From positions 4,784,517-4,848,516 of the forward strand of contig OZ025278.1 of the NCBI GenBank assembly GCA_964019165.1: a DNA stretch of 64,000 bases, in the 5' to 3' direction. The stretch's first letter is position 1. Every line of letters begins with the position of its first letter. The DNA is from Mastigias papua. Lineage: Eukaryota; Cnidaria; Scyphozoa; Rhizostomeae; Mastigiidae. Under the pieces are notes generated by a model that saw nothing but the letters and a program-made list of their open reading frames with translations, was not told where the DNA came from and made no database searches. A program made the position numbers and the translations under genes. This document shows, in pieces, positions 48,170 to 59,182 of the stretch.

Positions 48170-48860
48170 ATAGCTATTACTGTACGAGGAAGCCAAGTGC
48201 GAAAGTAAATGGAACATTCAGTACCTGGCTCGACTGATAAATAGGAGTATAACGGGTATCCGTATTAGGGCCACACCTTTCATTGTTATCTATGACATTT
48301 TTTATTGATTCTAAAGATCTTCTTTTGAATAAATTTAGCAGTGCTTTCCTATTTGAGACCATCAATTTTCACACCATGGTATTTAGTCTTCTTCACAAGA
48401 TCGATGTCATTACCATTTACTTGAAAATGAAAAAGTAGTATGACTGGTGTATCAATTTCCTACAACTATTGATCGTCTAATATTATGGCTTGTATTTTGT
48501 CAGCATTCAAAAACAGCTTGTTACCCAGTGACCATTCTCAAGGCAGGCAGGTTCAGTATTGACATAAGCATTAACCTTGTCTATCATATAAGAAAAAAAC
48601 GAGATTGCCGTCTCAACAGTTTACATTGTTGCTTAAGTCCTGTTTAATGAGAAAGATAATTTAACCTTGCAGAACTGCCTTCGGTTATCTACATACCTAC
48701 TAAACAAAATGTGTTCTAGATCAATGAAAATCATTGCGGCATATTTCTCTCTATTGATGTCTCCTTACCAATCATTAGCAAAGTTCAGTAAACATGATGC
48801 AACCGAGTGCAGATTACGACAACCAAATTGTTACACAAAGACGTGCCTGTTAGAATCTAG
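48170..48860 (-). mobile_element. LINE reverse transcriptase remnant with an internal deletion
   Basis: The minus strand from about 48,750 reads EKYAAMIFIDLEHILFSRYV then DNRRQFCKV. In intact enzymes the DLekAFDtv block and the yL.nRkQ block are some 40 residues apart; here they are fused by a deletion. Further on come EWSLGNKLFLNADKIQAII (48,480-48,540) and VNGNDIDLVKKTKYHGVKID (YLGv.iD.kL block). The YADD block between them is not readable. Stops and shifts are frequent. Confidence 0.72.
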
Positions 48861-49699
48861 GCACTAGTACAGTTTATTAAAAATCAACTTGTTGCAAATA
48901 ACCTTAACAAAATATGTGGAATAACAAGTGATCTGTAATTCCATCTTTCTTTGCTTAATTCAGTTTTGAACATGATGACAGCATTTGCTATTGTCTAGCT
49001 GTTAGAAAGAATTCATCATTCAGTTTACAGAATATAAATCCTACAAAGAGATTGGGCTAGGATAGGAAAAGCAATTTTGAGGAAATGCTTGCAATACTAT
49101 CAGATTCAGAGCCAAAAGAAATCTTCATTCATCAATAGAAACAAAGTAGACAGTTTTAAACCTGAAGCTATTATCTTCTTTCCTCCTTTCCTGCATATAT
49201 AGGGCAGTCTAATCGACACCTGTAAGGTTATCTGTAATTTTATTGTTGAGTTTTGTCTCATTATTAGCAAGTATATAAAACCCTAACTTCGTTGATATAA
49301 GGCTGCAAGTCATTAGCATTGACAGAGCTAATGACCAATCCTAGCAGGTGATTATGTGTTTTCACTAAATTATACTAAATTCAGTAATGCTGATATTTCT
49401 GAAGCATTTAATTAGTTTTCATTACAATAACGGAATCACTAAACATAAGAGAAATTACTAAAAAAGCAGCATCGACCGAGGGTATATCTGACCCTGTTCG
49501 TATCGCAATCGAAAGGTTCTCTAATCACTCCAGTATCATAAAGACTAAAGAAATCAGAACAAAATTCCAGATTCTTTGCATTCAGACTTCTTACCAGACA
49601 AGAAATCGAAACTGAGGTCACACTATCAAGGTATCGCAATAAAAATTCGTAAAAGCATATCCGACATATTCACTGATCAGTTACTGACAATATTCATTT

Positions 49700-51560
49700 A
49701 CTGTACTGAAAATTAAATTTTTCCAACAGAACACAAGTTTGCTGACATATCTGCACTGCATATAAAGGGCCAAACAATGAAAAAAGATAATCTCAGACCA
49801 ATTAGCATTTTGCCCACAATATCCAAAGTGCTTGAGAGATTCTGTGCAAAACAATTGCTTGCACACATAACAAATTATTTCTTCCCTCTACTTTGTTTTT
49901 TCAGAAAGGGTCACATCACTCAACACGCCCTGTCACGTCTACTTGAAAAACTTTTGTTGATAGTGAAGGGAAAGTAGGAGCTATTGTAGTATATTTAGAA
50001 AAGGTGTTTGATTGCATGAGATATGATCTGCTAAGTGTCAAATTGGCAGATTATGGTCTTAGTCATGGTGCATTAGCATTATTTCACAACTATTTAGATG
50101 ACAGACAACAAAGAGCATATATCAGTGGTTCCTTCAGCTCTTGGAAAAAGTAACTTCGGGTGCCCTACATTGTTCTGTCCTTGGACAGAAGGTCTTCATC
50201 ATATTGATAAATGACCTCTTTTTCAAATAAAGAAAGCTGACAGCGGCAACTACGCAGACGACACCACACTGTTCACCTGTGACAGGGATATAAATAGGGT
50301 GCTCTCCAGATTGGAAAATGTATGATCCCAGGCAGGCAAATGGTTATATGATAACTCTATGAGGCTTAATGAAGACAAATGTCATTTTATAACTTTAGGC
50401 ACCAATCATACAGATACAATACAAAATGGTAGTTCAACTGAACATGAAAGTAACCAGGAAAAACTACTTAGTATTATAATCGACAATAAACTTACATGGA
50501 AGGAACATCATAGTAAACTATGTAAAAAGGTTAGCAACAAACTATACGCACTTTCTCGTATCAGTCATTTACTAGACCAAAACAAACTACGAGTATTAAT
50601 GAGAGCTCCTATAAATAGCCATCTTCATTACTGTATATTGACATTGATATTTTATAGCAGGAAACTTGATAATAAAATTGATAAACTGTATGAACATGCA
50701 CTCAGAATTATCTACAGAGATCACAACTCATTCTTTGAATCCCTGTTGGAAAAAGATGCCTCTACAGCGATCCATTTCAAAAACTTAAAAATTAAATCTG
50801 AAATGTTTGAAAATGAAAATGTTAAAAAACCTGAATTCATGCTAGAAGTTTTCCCTTGTTTAACAGTTACTATAATCTCATACAGTAATAGCCAGCGTAT
50901 AAGAACCTGAATTTTTCAATTTGGCTTAAATGGGTTCTTATGTAAATGGTACTTAAAGCAAATTTAAGCTGCCATGGTTCTTACAATAGGTTCTCTTATT
51001 TTTGTACCAATTCTATCTGCATATTCTACATATAGCAGTAATATCCTATACATTAAACTTGAAAGTTAAAAAGCCATATTAAGTTACTTTCAAATAGTTG
51101 ATTGTCTTAATCAAGCAGTTTCTACCAATACACTTTTACAGAAACCCCACCGATTAGAAATTAGCATAAATTTTAGTGTAAATAGGTTCTTATGTGTAGG
51201 AGACTTGAAATGGAAAGTTTAGCCTGGCAGGTTCTTAAAACCCTGGTTCTTATACGCGGGCTATTACTGTATATGATAATGCATTCTTACTATCCAAAGT
51301 AAGAACAATCTTATATAGGATAAAAGGCCGCAATTATGGCAGACACTCTCTACTCATAATAAAAGTCTACTTCCCTTACAGACATCAAAACAAATAGAAG
51401 GAATTGGAATCCCTCTCATTGTCAGCACTGTATGTGATGACCCTATCTAACATCACTAGGCTTTTACAACTCAAGGGTTTTTATTTCTGCTTGTAATCTT
51501 ATAAAATTTATTTGTAATCTTTATCTTGAATAAAGTTATTTTGTTTATTACTGTTAGCAG
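49700..51560 (+). mobile_element. LINE (CR1-like) reverse transcriptase pseudogene, split by a MITE
   Basis: The plus strand reads KKDNLRPISILPTISKVLER (RPISLLPvlSKvlEr block) and FFRKGHITQHAL. Next come VVYLEKVFDCMRYDLL (altered DLsKAFDtv) and GNYADDTTLFTC with the catalytic YADD at 50,247-50,268. The open frame from 50,359 then has MRLNEDKCHFITLGT, SIIIDNKLTWKEHHSKL, YALSRISHLLDQNKL and LYEHALRIIYRDHNSFFESL. After the MITE at 50,883-51,269 the C-terminus resumes (ILYRIKGRNYGRHSL). The element ends near AATAAAGTTATT at about 51,530. Several frameshifts precede 50,359, so the copy is dead, though its 3' part was open until the insertion. Confidence 0.87.
50883..51269. mobile_element. Mariner-type MITE nested in a LINE
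   Basis: The left end is CAGTAATAGCCAGCGTATAA and the right end, reverse-complemented, is CAGTAATAGCCCGCGTATAA. Both continue with GAACC. TA lies on each side (50,881-50,882 and 51,270-51,271). It is 387 bp. GGTTCTTA and its complement recur at least six times inside. The CAGT start and TA target fit Tc1/mariner. It cuts the LINE frame after VTIIS. Confidence 0.9.
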
Positions 51561-51743
51561 ATGGCTTAAACTAGCTTCAACAATGTTGTTTTGTACTTAG
51601 CTATGTTAGCGCCAATAGTATATACATTGATTATTATTACTATATTATTACCATTATATTATGCACATGAAAAACAAATAAATGCTGTTGAATGAGTACC
51701 TCCGAGTTCCAAGCAGCAACTCATGTAAAAAGATTGTTAACTT

Positions 51744-52083
51744 AAGCCTAGTTCACACTTGGTCGTTAGAACAGCTGGAATCGCCGTAGTCACTGAAGTC
51801 GCTGGAAAGACTCCTGGAGACCCAAGAGATTTTACATCATCGCATTAGGTTGCTGGAGCCGCTGGGGGTAGCTGGGATTATAGTAATGATCTCAAAAGCT
51901 TCACATTGCGTTATTTGACTCATTGGGATAGAACGTGATTCTGTTCCAGCGACCCTGGCGCGGGAGTTGCTGAGGTCGTTGAAAAATATTTTTCACAACT
52001 GGTCTTTCCATCGCTAGTACCGAAAGCCAGTGTCCATAACGAATCCAGCCACTCCAAGGACCAAGTGTAACTCAGTCTTTAGA
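51744..52083. mobile_element. MITE with GTTcACACTTGGTC ends and GTCGCTGG repeats
   Basis: The left end reads AAGCCTAGTTCACACTTGGT. The right end, reverse-complemented, reads AAGACTGAGTTACACTTGGT. The interior is richer in GC than its surroundings and carries repeated GTCGCTGGA, GTTGCTGGA, GCCGCTGG and TTGCTGAGG words. No coding content. It lies about 580 bases upstream of gene 2's first recognised exon. Confidence 0.75.
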
Positions 52084-52659
52084 CCTAAGGAAATCAAAAG
52101 GTTAAATTTTAGATATGGCTTAGTTGAATTAGCCATCAAATTGGCGGAAAATTTCGCCGATGAAACATAGGCAAGTCAAACAGCAGTCAAGTAATTTGCA
52201 TTATCCGCCATTCGCTGGCTTCAGAACTGCTGTACTATTAGCACATGTTTTGTCCAGGGTGTACGAGTTCTCGACTACCCAACACTTTACTGACCTAAAA
52301 CTGTAAATATTCAATTTAATATACTTAATTTCACACATGATATTTTGGCATTATAAGCTTTAGATTGATCTTCCGGCTACCTTCCAGCAGATAATTATTC
52401 ATGCAGTAGCATGGTCTCAAAGTCGCATGATGAACTAAGTTATGTCAAATTCGCTATCTTTATTGTAGAATCCTGTGAAATACATTTTAGCCCTAAGTGT
52501 ATTTATATATATTTATATAATAAATTTTGTTAGAGCACACTTCTTTCCCTCTTATCGTTGATATCAAGATAAGACAACGCATATTTGAAGAGTGTTACTC
52601 TGTTTGCAGACAATTGAATTTGTTGAATCAATGATTTTCAAGTTTTAATACATTTTTAG

Positions 52660-52966
52660 CCTCTTTGGCCAAGCTACAAATGCATACATGCTGAGACTTC
52701 CTTGCACGACGTATGCAAACTTCAGCATTATACAACCCAACCATACACTGACTGGGCATGTGTTGGAAACATACAATAATCTGAATGAAAATGAATGTGA
52801 AAATAAATGCATTGGGCATAAATCATGCAAGTCCATAAATACAAGAAACACTGCTGGAGAGAGTTGTCAACTAAATAGCAAATCCAATGAGGACCCATTT
52901 GAAAAGTTAATATTAACAGAGAATATTGAATGGACGTACAAGACAACCGACCATAAGGCCAGAAAT
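52660..52966 (+). CDS. Gene 2 exon: PAN/apple domain
   Basis: The exon follows the acceptor TACATTTTTAG and enters in phase 2. It ends in phase 0 at CCAGAAAT/GTATGT. The product has LPCTTYANFSIIQP, HTLTGHVLETYNNLNENECE, NKCIGHKSCKSINTR, AGESCQLNSKS and IEWTYKT. The pattern C..y..F.....n..l.ghv...y......eC...C.....CkS.N.......CqLn is that of PAN/apple modules, which bind proteins or carbohydrates outside the cell. About 102 residues are encoded, with five cysteines. An upstream exon with the start codon and signal peptide must exist in phase 2 but was not identified, so the gene is 5'-incomplete here. A decayed copy is at 25,863-26,159. Confidence 0.87.
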
Positions 52967-53752
52967 GTATGTTTTGCACAGCTGATCTTTGTTCAATTTT
53001 TTTATTTATGAATGTGTCATATAGATTTGCTTTCATCTATCTTTATTTATCCTTTTATGGGTTAGCACTGAGGAGGGGTAGGCATTTGAAGATAATGTAA
53101 GAAAACTATTTAGGTAGTCAAGCATAACTTAATACTTTGAAAAATTGATTTCTGCAATTAAGTAAATGGATATTAATCTTATTTATACTATCATCCGCTT
53201 CTATAAATTGTTTGAAAACATGCATTGCTAAAATAGTGCTCTTTATTTTGACATATGAATCTTAAAAACTTACTGCATGTTTGTTGAACTTTCAAATGGA
53301 TTGAAAAAGTGAATGAGTTAATTATACATGAGTGAATGACTGACTGAATGAATGAATGAATGAATGAATTAATGACTTAATGAATGAATGAATGAATGAA
53401 TGAATGAATGAATGAATGAATGAATGAATGATTTCTTGGTTGGCACTTTAAATAACTGGAGGAGTAAAGAAAACAAATTAGTGACGGATTACCATTTTTT
53501 ATTGTTTTCAATTAATGTCAAACCTGGCTTGGCCAATTTAATCCCTGCCTACTAGTAATATTAATGGCAAACTACTTGAAAAGTGAATGAGTAATTGATT
53601 TGTCGTTTTATATCAATAGCCCATTTACTGCATTGTGTTCGTATAGTTTGATAACCTGGAAATTAAAAATAATCATAAAGACATTCTAATCACATGTTAA
53701 TATCAAGGATACAGATACAATATGTTGTTAAAAGAATTATACTTTACTTCAG
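52967..53752 (+). other. Gene 2 intron after the PAN exon
   Basis: Phase-0 intron of 786 bases, GTATGT...TTTACTTCAG. It contains a tetranucleotide microsatellite and otherwise nothing recognisable. Confidence 0.8.
53318..53432. repeat. (GAAT)n microsatellite
   Basis: Tandem TGAA/GAAT units, pure from about 53,380 to 53,430 and interrupted (GACTGACTGAATG, TTAATGACTTAATG) before that. It lies inside gene 2's first recognised intron. Confidence 0.95.
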
Positions 53753-53852
53753 ATTGGATATTTGTGTGAAGAAAAACGCCCATGTGGTTGTGGTATGACG
53801 TGCATTGATACTTGTACGTACCCAGGTTATGAATGTCAAGAAACGCAGATTG
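53753..53852 (+). CDS. Gene 2 exon: Cys-rich linker
   Basis: Exon of 100 bases between TTTACTTCAG and GATTG/GTATGT, phase 0 in and phase 1 out. The product is IGYLCEEKRP, then CGCGMTCIDTCTYPGYEC and QETQI. Eight residues of cysteine in 33 positions suggest a compact disulfide-bonded linker. It does not match EGF spacing. Its only assigned role is to join the PAN and fibrinogen domains. It is too small to be found by frame length, and is called because both splice phases and the cysteine density fit. Confidence 0.8.
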
Positions 53853-55924
53853 GTATGTTATAAATCTTTTGTCCTATAGAGTTATTGACATGCAACTCTA
53901 AATTTTACGCTTCTATTGTACATTAATATATGCCAAACTAATGTCAACTTGCACATCCTATGTGCTTTGTTACAGTTATGCAGGTTACACAAAGCATATG
54001 CTACTAACAATAGTAATAATGAATGATATTGACAAGGGATACTCTATTAAATTAGCGTGAATAGTCTAATGTGACTTTCAATGGCACGAATACCCCAACT
54101 ATACACTTGCTTAAGCGACACACGCAAATTCGAAATATGAGCGCAAAAATTGGGAAAAAATTAAAGAACAGCTTAGACGTCCAAACAAGCTAAACTTCAC
54201 AGTTAAATCTAACAAATGCACATCCATTAGGAACATTAATTTTGTAGCAGATGAAATCTCAATTAATGGAATCAATACGCAACTGGAGTTTTCAACTCAA
54301 AACCAAATTTATAACTTACATACATGCATACTTTGAAGTATCGGAGCATTCTATTTCGTATCTCACAGTTGCGTTATCTGGAAAAGTGTTACGAAACATT
54401 TATGGCTGGAGATTGGAGGCGTCTTTCTTATAAAATATCGAATACACTTAGCTAGAAGAGGAAATCTAATCATGTATATAGATAACTCTATTTTTCTTGT
54501 ATTGGTACAAGAAAACCATCATAATCAATTGACAGCAGAATAATATTAAACAATTAAGTGTACGAGATTCGCCCTTGAGTTTCTTCTGGTAACACTTTCC
54601 AAAGTCGCTGCTCTATGCTTAGCAGTGAAAAAGTAGCTGATCGAAAGTGACGAAATCAATATACCGTATTTACAAGTGTTTTCTGAGTTTGTTCAATTGG
54701 AAACGTTAGTAGGTAAAAAAACCCACTTTCCTCATTAGCTACGTCTCAGGACCATTCTTACCGTAGAATAAATAGTTTATCCTTAGCTGGCCATCTTTCC
54801 CATGGAATAAAGGCCTTTTTACTACATTGAGGTGAATTATTTTGTTCTTTGGAGCTGAATAAATATGAAATTAATATTATACAGACTTTGATTAAGATCT
54901 ACATAGGCAAAGGCACTACATACATCAGAATAACTAGTGACCACTTCTAGATCATAGCAGATATTTACCGGGTATAAACCGCTTGCATTGAAAAGCATGA
55001 AGGCATAATACAATAGCACTTTTTAGGATAAGATGAAAATATTTACAATTGGTGTAAAACAGCTTTAAGGTCCTGTCCGAAAACGTAGCCTACAATTTTG
55101 CATGTGCTTTCTCTCCAATAAGGATATAATACATAATCTTACCTACATTAACAGACTGCTTACTTTCGCATGTTTACGTGCTAAGAGGGCCAATCTTTAG
55201 GACTGTTTCTTCACAAAATCTTCACAATAGTCCGTGACAAGTATACAATTTTCAGTCTGTAGTCTGAAATAAATATACACTTCCAATTTACAGCAATGTG
55301 TTTGTTTTAATAGATCCTGTTCCAGGAAATTAACTTACATAGAATTAACAATCAAGAAGTAAGCAAGATGAAAAACTTACCAAGTTTTAGACATTTAGCG
55401 CAAGACAGTATGATTTTCTTCCATGATCCTTAATCAATTTTTATTTCCATGATGTAATTTTAATGGTAAGACGTGCCAATAGCTTCTACTGGTTCAGCCA
55501 TTGTTTCTGAAATAATCTTTTGATATCACTCAGTTATTTATGTCAAATTGTTGCTGCCCAGACAGTCTTCGATTTGATAGTAACTCATCATTCTCACTGG
55601 TTTTTGTTCTCATAGTATCAAACGAAATTCTCACTGGTTTTATCTATAAGATATCTGGACACTTCTTAGAAAACTATACATTACAAATTTGTAATGTGAA
55701 AACTTATTCTTTTACCAATCTTTTCCACATTTTATGTAAAGTTGCTTACGTATTCCATTGTACAGCTTAAGATGTCCAACAATTATAACTTAAATGTATT
55801 GACTGAACACTTATGGATGTCAAATAGTTGTTGATAACTAACGTGGAATGAGCTTTGCAACTGTTTATCAAACACAATAGCAAGTGAACAAGCAAAATAA
55901 TTGGTGCACTGCTAGTAGTTTAAT

Positions 55925-57482
55925 AAGCTTATTCCACCCCTCCAGGCAAAAACAAATGATATTGTTACCTCCAGTATGAATTTATTAGCTATATTGTTGA
56001 GACGAGGGTTGCCAGAAAGGAGTAGTTCACAAAGAGCCTTGGAGTTCAGACTCCCAATCTAAAGTCCAAGGATTTCAGAGAGCTGGTAAAATAGATCAGT
56101 ATGTATCTGATCACACATGGGGCAATGCAGAAGACAATGCTCATTGTCTGCAATGCCTGAATTACACAGACGGATTTGAATTATGCAGTCAAAGCTGTGC
56201 TTAAATTTATGGTCTTACAGGATACTGAATTTAACATGGAGCGTAGTCAAGCATCTCACACCACGTATGTCGCGAATTTCAAATATGGGTTTCTTATTAG
56301 GTCTTTTCTTAACCTGCAATATGTTTTTGACTCACGGATATCTTTTTATACGTTTTTGACTCACGGATATCTTTTTCCATCACATTCCATTTAGTAAGCA
56401 CATAGTGAAAATATGTGTTTGAGAAGCGAACAATTCTGCGGACGCCAGGGCCATATTCAATTGCAAGTCTAAGAGAAAACGAAACCTATCGAACATCAGG
56501 AGTTTCACCAAATGAATACATAGAATGATGACTTTTCTGCAAGTTGAAGGAATGGCACAGCCTTCCGAACTACCATCTATCATATAGAATTTCTATCCAG
56601 TTCATCGTAGAGTTCTTGCCTACTGGTACCTCTCCACGCACTAGTGATAGCAAGGGCTGCAGAGCACTGTATTTTTTAGAGTCTTCTCTTGACATCACGG
56701 TACATGCATGGATCATGTCGATGGTCAATCGCATCTCTATAATCAAGATGAGATCACATATATAGTTTATAGAGCTTATTCAAGTACATTACGGGAAATA
56801 TATTTAGATAGAAATTTGATCAACCCTATTTCCTTTCTTGCTTTAAGGATAGCCTCTCGAAAGTGGCTTTTAAAGTCTAAATTTTCGTTCAGATTCATAC
56901 AAAGATGCTTATGTTCGGTGTTTTTGGTAATCACTTTGTTATTAAGAGTTAAACCTCGATGGTGAAGTTTGGACAGCTTAGAACGAGAAATAACTTCCTC
57001 TGTTTTCTCGACATCAAACGGCATCTCCAATTGCAACGCCCAGAGACTAATGCGTTCAATATCTTGATTTAACTCAAAAGCGGTTTTAGCCTCATGAAAA
57101 TCTACTGGAATAATGATGTGTCATCAGCAAATGGTTGGTTGCTACGATTGACATTATCGACAAGATCAATTATGTACACTAAAAAGAATAGTGGATAGAG
57201 AATAGTTCCTTGCATAACATTTGAACTGACCAATTCCCAGTTGCAGCATATTCCATTGATCTTTGCATCATATTAAGCAGAAAGCTTCGTAGCAAGTCTA
57301 ACAAATGATGAGTTATTCCATTACTTTCCAATTTGCACGAAATACCAACATGTCACATTCTACCAAATGCCTTTGAGAGGTCCAAGTAACAGAACGAGGT
57401 TTCAAGCTAGGAATTCTTCAAATGCACAATAAATATCATGCGTTATTGCCAGTTGCTGGTTGATAGCTGAAACATTCGGCCG
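55925..57482 (-). mobile_element. LINE reverse transcriptase, 5'-truncated, inserted next to a DIRS fragment
   Basis: The minus strand from 57,480 reads PNVSAINQQLAITHDIYCAF and YLDLSKAFGRM. Next come GTILYPLFFLVYIIDLVDNV and QPFADDTS (catalytic block near 57,115-57,135). Then PFDVEKTEEVISRSKLSK, HKHLCMNLNENLDFKSHF and ARKEIGLIKFLSKYISRNVL follow, and near 56,100-56,200 CIIQIRLCNSGIADNEHCLL then HCP. The last is the C-terminal Cys/His motif (C.C....et.eHflLhCp) found in several LINE clades. The order is complete from the palm onward; the N-terminus is missing, as usual for LINE insertions. Stops are present, so it is inactive. The 3' end is near 55,925-55,940. Confidence 0.87.
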
Positions 57483-57486
57483 AAAA

Positions 57487-57925
57487 TCAGTAAGCATCTC
57501 TAATTTCGATTGAAGCTATCCAATAATTAGGCGTAATCATAATCAACATATGCTGAATTGCTTCCTTTTCAAAATAATGATATGCCACGAAGGACTTAAA
57601 CTTATTAAGATTCAAGATAAGAAGAACGGCATTATTTTCCTCAGGCACACAACAAATTGAAGAATTAAACTGAGATTCCTCCTTTTTGGTAGTCGCAATA
57701 ACATTTTTTGATAACAAGGTTGTAACCTCTCTTCGCACTTGAGGAATATGATCTTTAGCAATAGCGTTATGCGGAAAACTATTGTAGCAATTTAGGGTTT
57801 CATCACATCCGATTGTCTCACCTGAAACGATATTTATAATATAAACATCAGAATGAAAGTTTTCCAATTATTGATATATTGCACGATTTCACCAGCTGTA
57901 AATGTTGTAGCGTTATCCCTGAGAT
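57487..57925 (-). mobile_element. DIRS-like retrotransposon, N-terminal part of reverse transcriptase
   Basis: The minus strand reads TAGEIVQYINNWKTF, then HIPQVRREVTTLLSKNVIAT and ESQFNSSICCVPEENNAVLL. LNLNKFKSFVAYHYFEKEAI and WIASIEIRDAY complete it. Tyrosine-recombinase (DIRS/Ngaro) and some Ty3-like RTs share ...W..it.D..Il..v.G, i..ll.kgvI......e.qF.S.if...K.....R.ilNLk.lN.fv.y.hFkme.i and w....DlkDAY. The start of the palm is seen; the catalytic block lies beyond the point where the LINE begins (57,482). A gag-like ORF of the same element lies upstream at 58,168-58,614, which favours DIRS over Ty3. Confidence 0.7.
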
Positions 57926-58167
57926 ATGGAATTAACACTGAATTCAAAAGGGAGTCCAGATAGAGTACCTTGTAATTTACTGTTTCTGATTCTAATTAAA
58001 CCGCTTCCTTTGCTGATAATATGACGGGTTTCTACGGGGATGAACATTCATCCTCCCCACTTGCTATAAAAATAGGTGCTTCGGTTTCGGTAGTTATTTC
58101 TGCAAAACTCACCATGCCAGAATGGAACGACTTAGAAAAGTTTGCAAAATGCGAGTTGTAGTGCGTC

Positions 58168-58614
58168 CTATTGTATGGTTTTGGTTAGGTCGCCCCCAAA
58201 CAAGATGGCAGCGGGCATATTATTGCGACCACATGCACCTCTAAATTCCGGATGAACAGAAGGGCCCATGGCTTCCTTTCTGCGATAGGAAAACTCTTTG
58301 CATATAAACCAAAGAAAGGTAGAAATATCGCTATGTCTGGAGACAAAAGCCTCGTAATCAACATCCAGTTTCTTTTCAGGATGCTTCAAATTTTCTTCAG
58401 TGGACATAGCTACTGCAATGGAGGCTATTAAAAGAGCAACTTGTAGAGCAGTAAAGCTCTTATCTGAAGCCGTAGAAAAGGTGCTTAAAGAAGTCCAGGT
58501 TTCATGATTGACGACAGGGCGATAGAAGCACGTACAATTTTCAAGAATAAGGTACTTGTCTAATAAGCTCTTTCTTTGCATAGAGTCAAGCTCTATGTGA
58601 AGTTTTGCGCTCAT
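58168..58614 (-). mobile_element. DIRS-like retrotransposon, gag-like ORF
   Basis: The open frame of 148 codons on the minus strand begins MSAKLHIELDSMQRKSLLDK. It contains NCTCFYRPVVNHETWTSL, SDKSFTALQVALLIASIAVA, SRHSDISTFLWFICKEFSYR, then RKEAMGPSVHPEFRGACG and AAILFGGDLTKTIQ. The p.vN.eiW..l....r..D..l...Q..l..a...i, d....l......ls..RR..i.p.l...y...c, LFGddl.k.i order is that of the first ORF of DIRS-type elements. It lies 240 bases upstream of the matching RT fragment on the same strand. No tyrosine recombinase was seen. Confidence 0.7.
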
Positions 58615-59113
58615 AATGGAAGACCTACTGTTTTTGGAGCAGGACAGATAGGAACAGGCTCCTTTACTGGAATCTATACACCTTCTCTGGCAAAAATACT
58701 GTAATCTCGAAACTCGAATCTTGAATTGGGCTATGAAAACATCTAAGTTTTTACGCTATCAAAACAGCCTAAAATAGCATGGTGTTCAACTCCTAATTGG
58801 TTTACAGAACGAATTCACAAAATAATGAAATTTTGTGCGTACTTTTGTAAACATACTTGTGTTTTGGAAGAGAAGGTATCCAAACCATGAGATCCGACGC
58901 TGGTTCCATGAACACGTAAACTTGAATGTGTATGCTTGGTGATTCTAGCAAAATTTCCAGAATAGATAAAACCAAGGGTGCAGAGCTTTTTTAGTATGGA
59001 GGGTAAAAACGCTCTAAACCACGTGAAATTTGCCTAGAGTTAGCCATGAGAACTATTTGTTTGCGAAATCAAGTTCTCTCTTTTGTAGAAACGGTGAGGA
59101 GAATTTGTCGTGT

Positions 59114-59182
59114 TAGCCAATTAAGACTTGAATGCTATGCTGACTAAGATAGCAAGCATAAGTGTCAAGTCTTAATTGGCTA
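59114..59182. repeat. Foldback hairpin
   Basis: TAGCCAATTAAGACTTGA (59,114-59,131) and TCAAGTCTTAATTGGCTA (59,165-59,182) are perfect inverted copies of 18 bases. The 33-base spacer has a further partial pairing (ATGCTATGCT with AGCAAGCAT). It lies in gene 2's large intron. No role is known to me; it is probably a remnant of a foldback element. Confidence 0.85.

Noticed and set aside
52728..53036. Minus frame of about 100 codons over the PAN exon of gene 2
   Set aside because: It is the antisense shadow of the PAN exon, whose plus-strand motifs and splice sites are clear.
53318..53432. Regular (GAAT)n repeat considered as a CRISPR-like or satellite array
   Set aside because: It is an ordinary tetranucleotide microsatellite in an intron. 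No spacers are present, and the window is eukaryotic.
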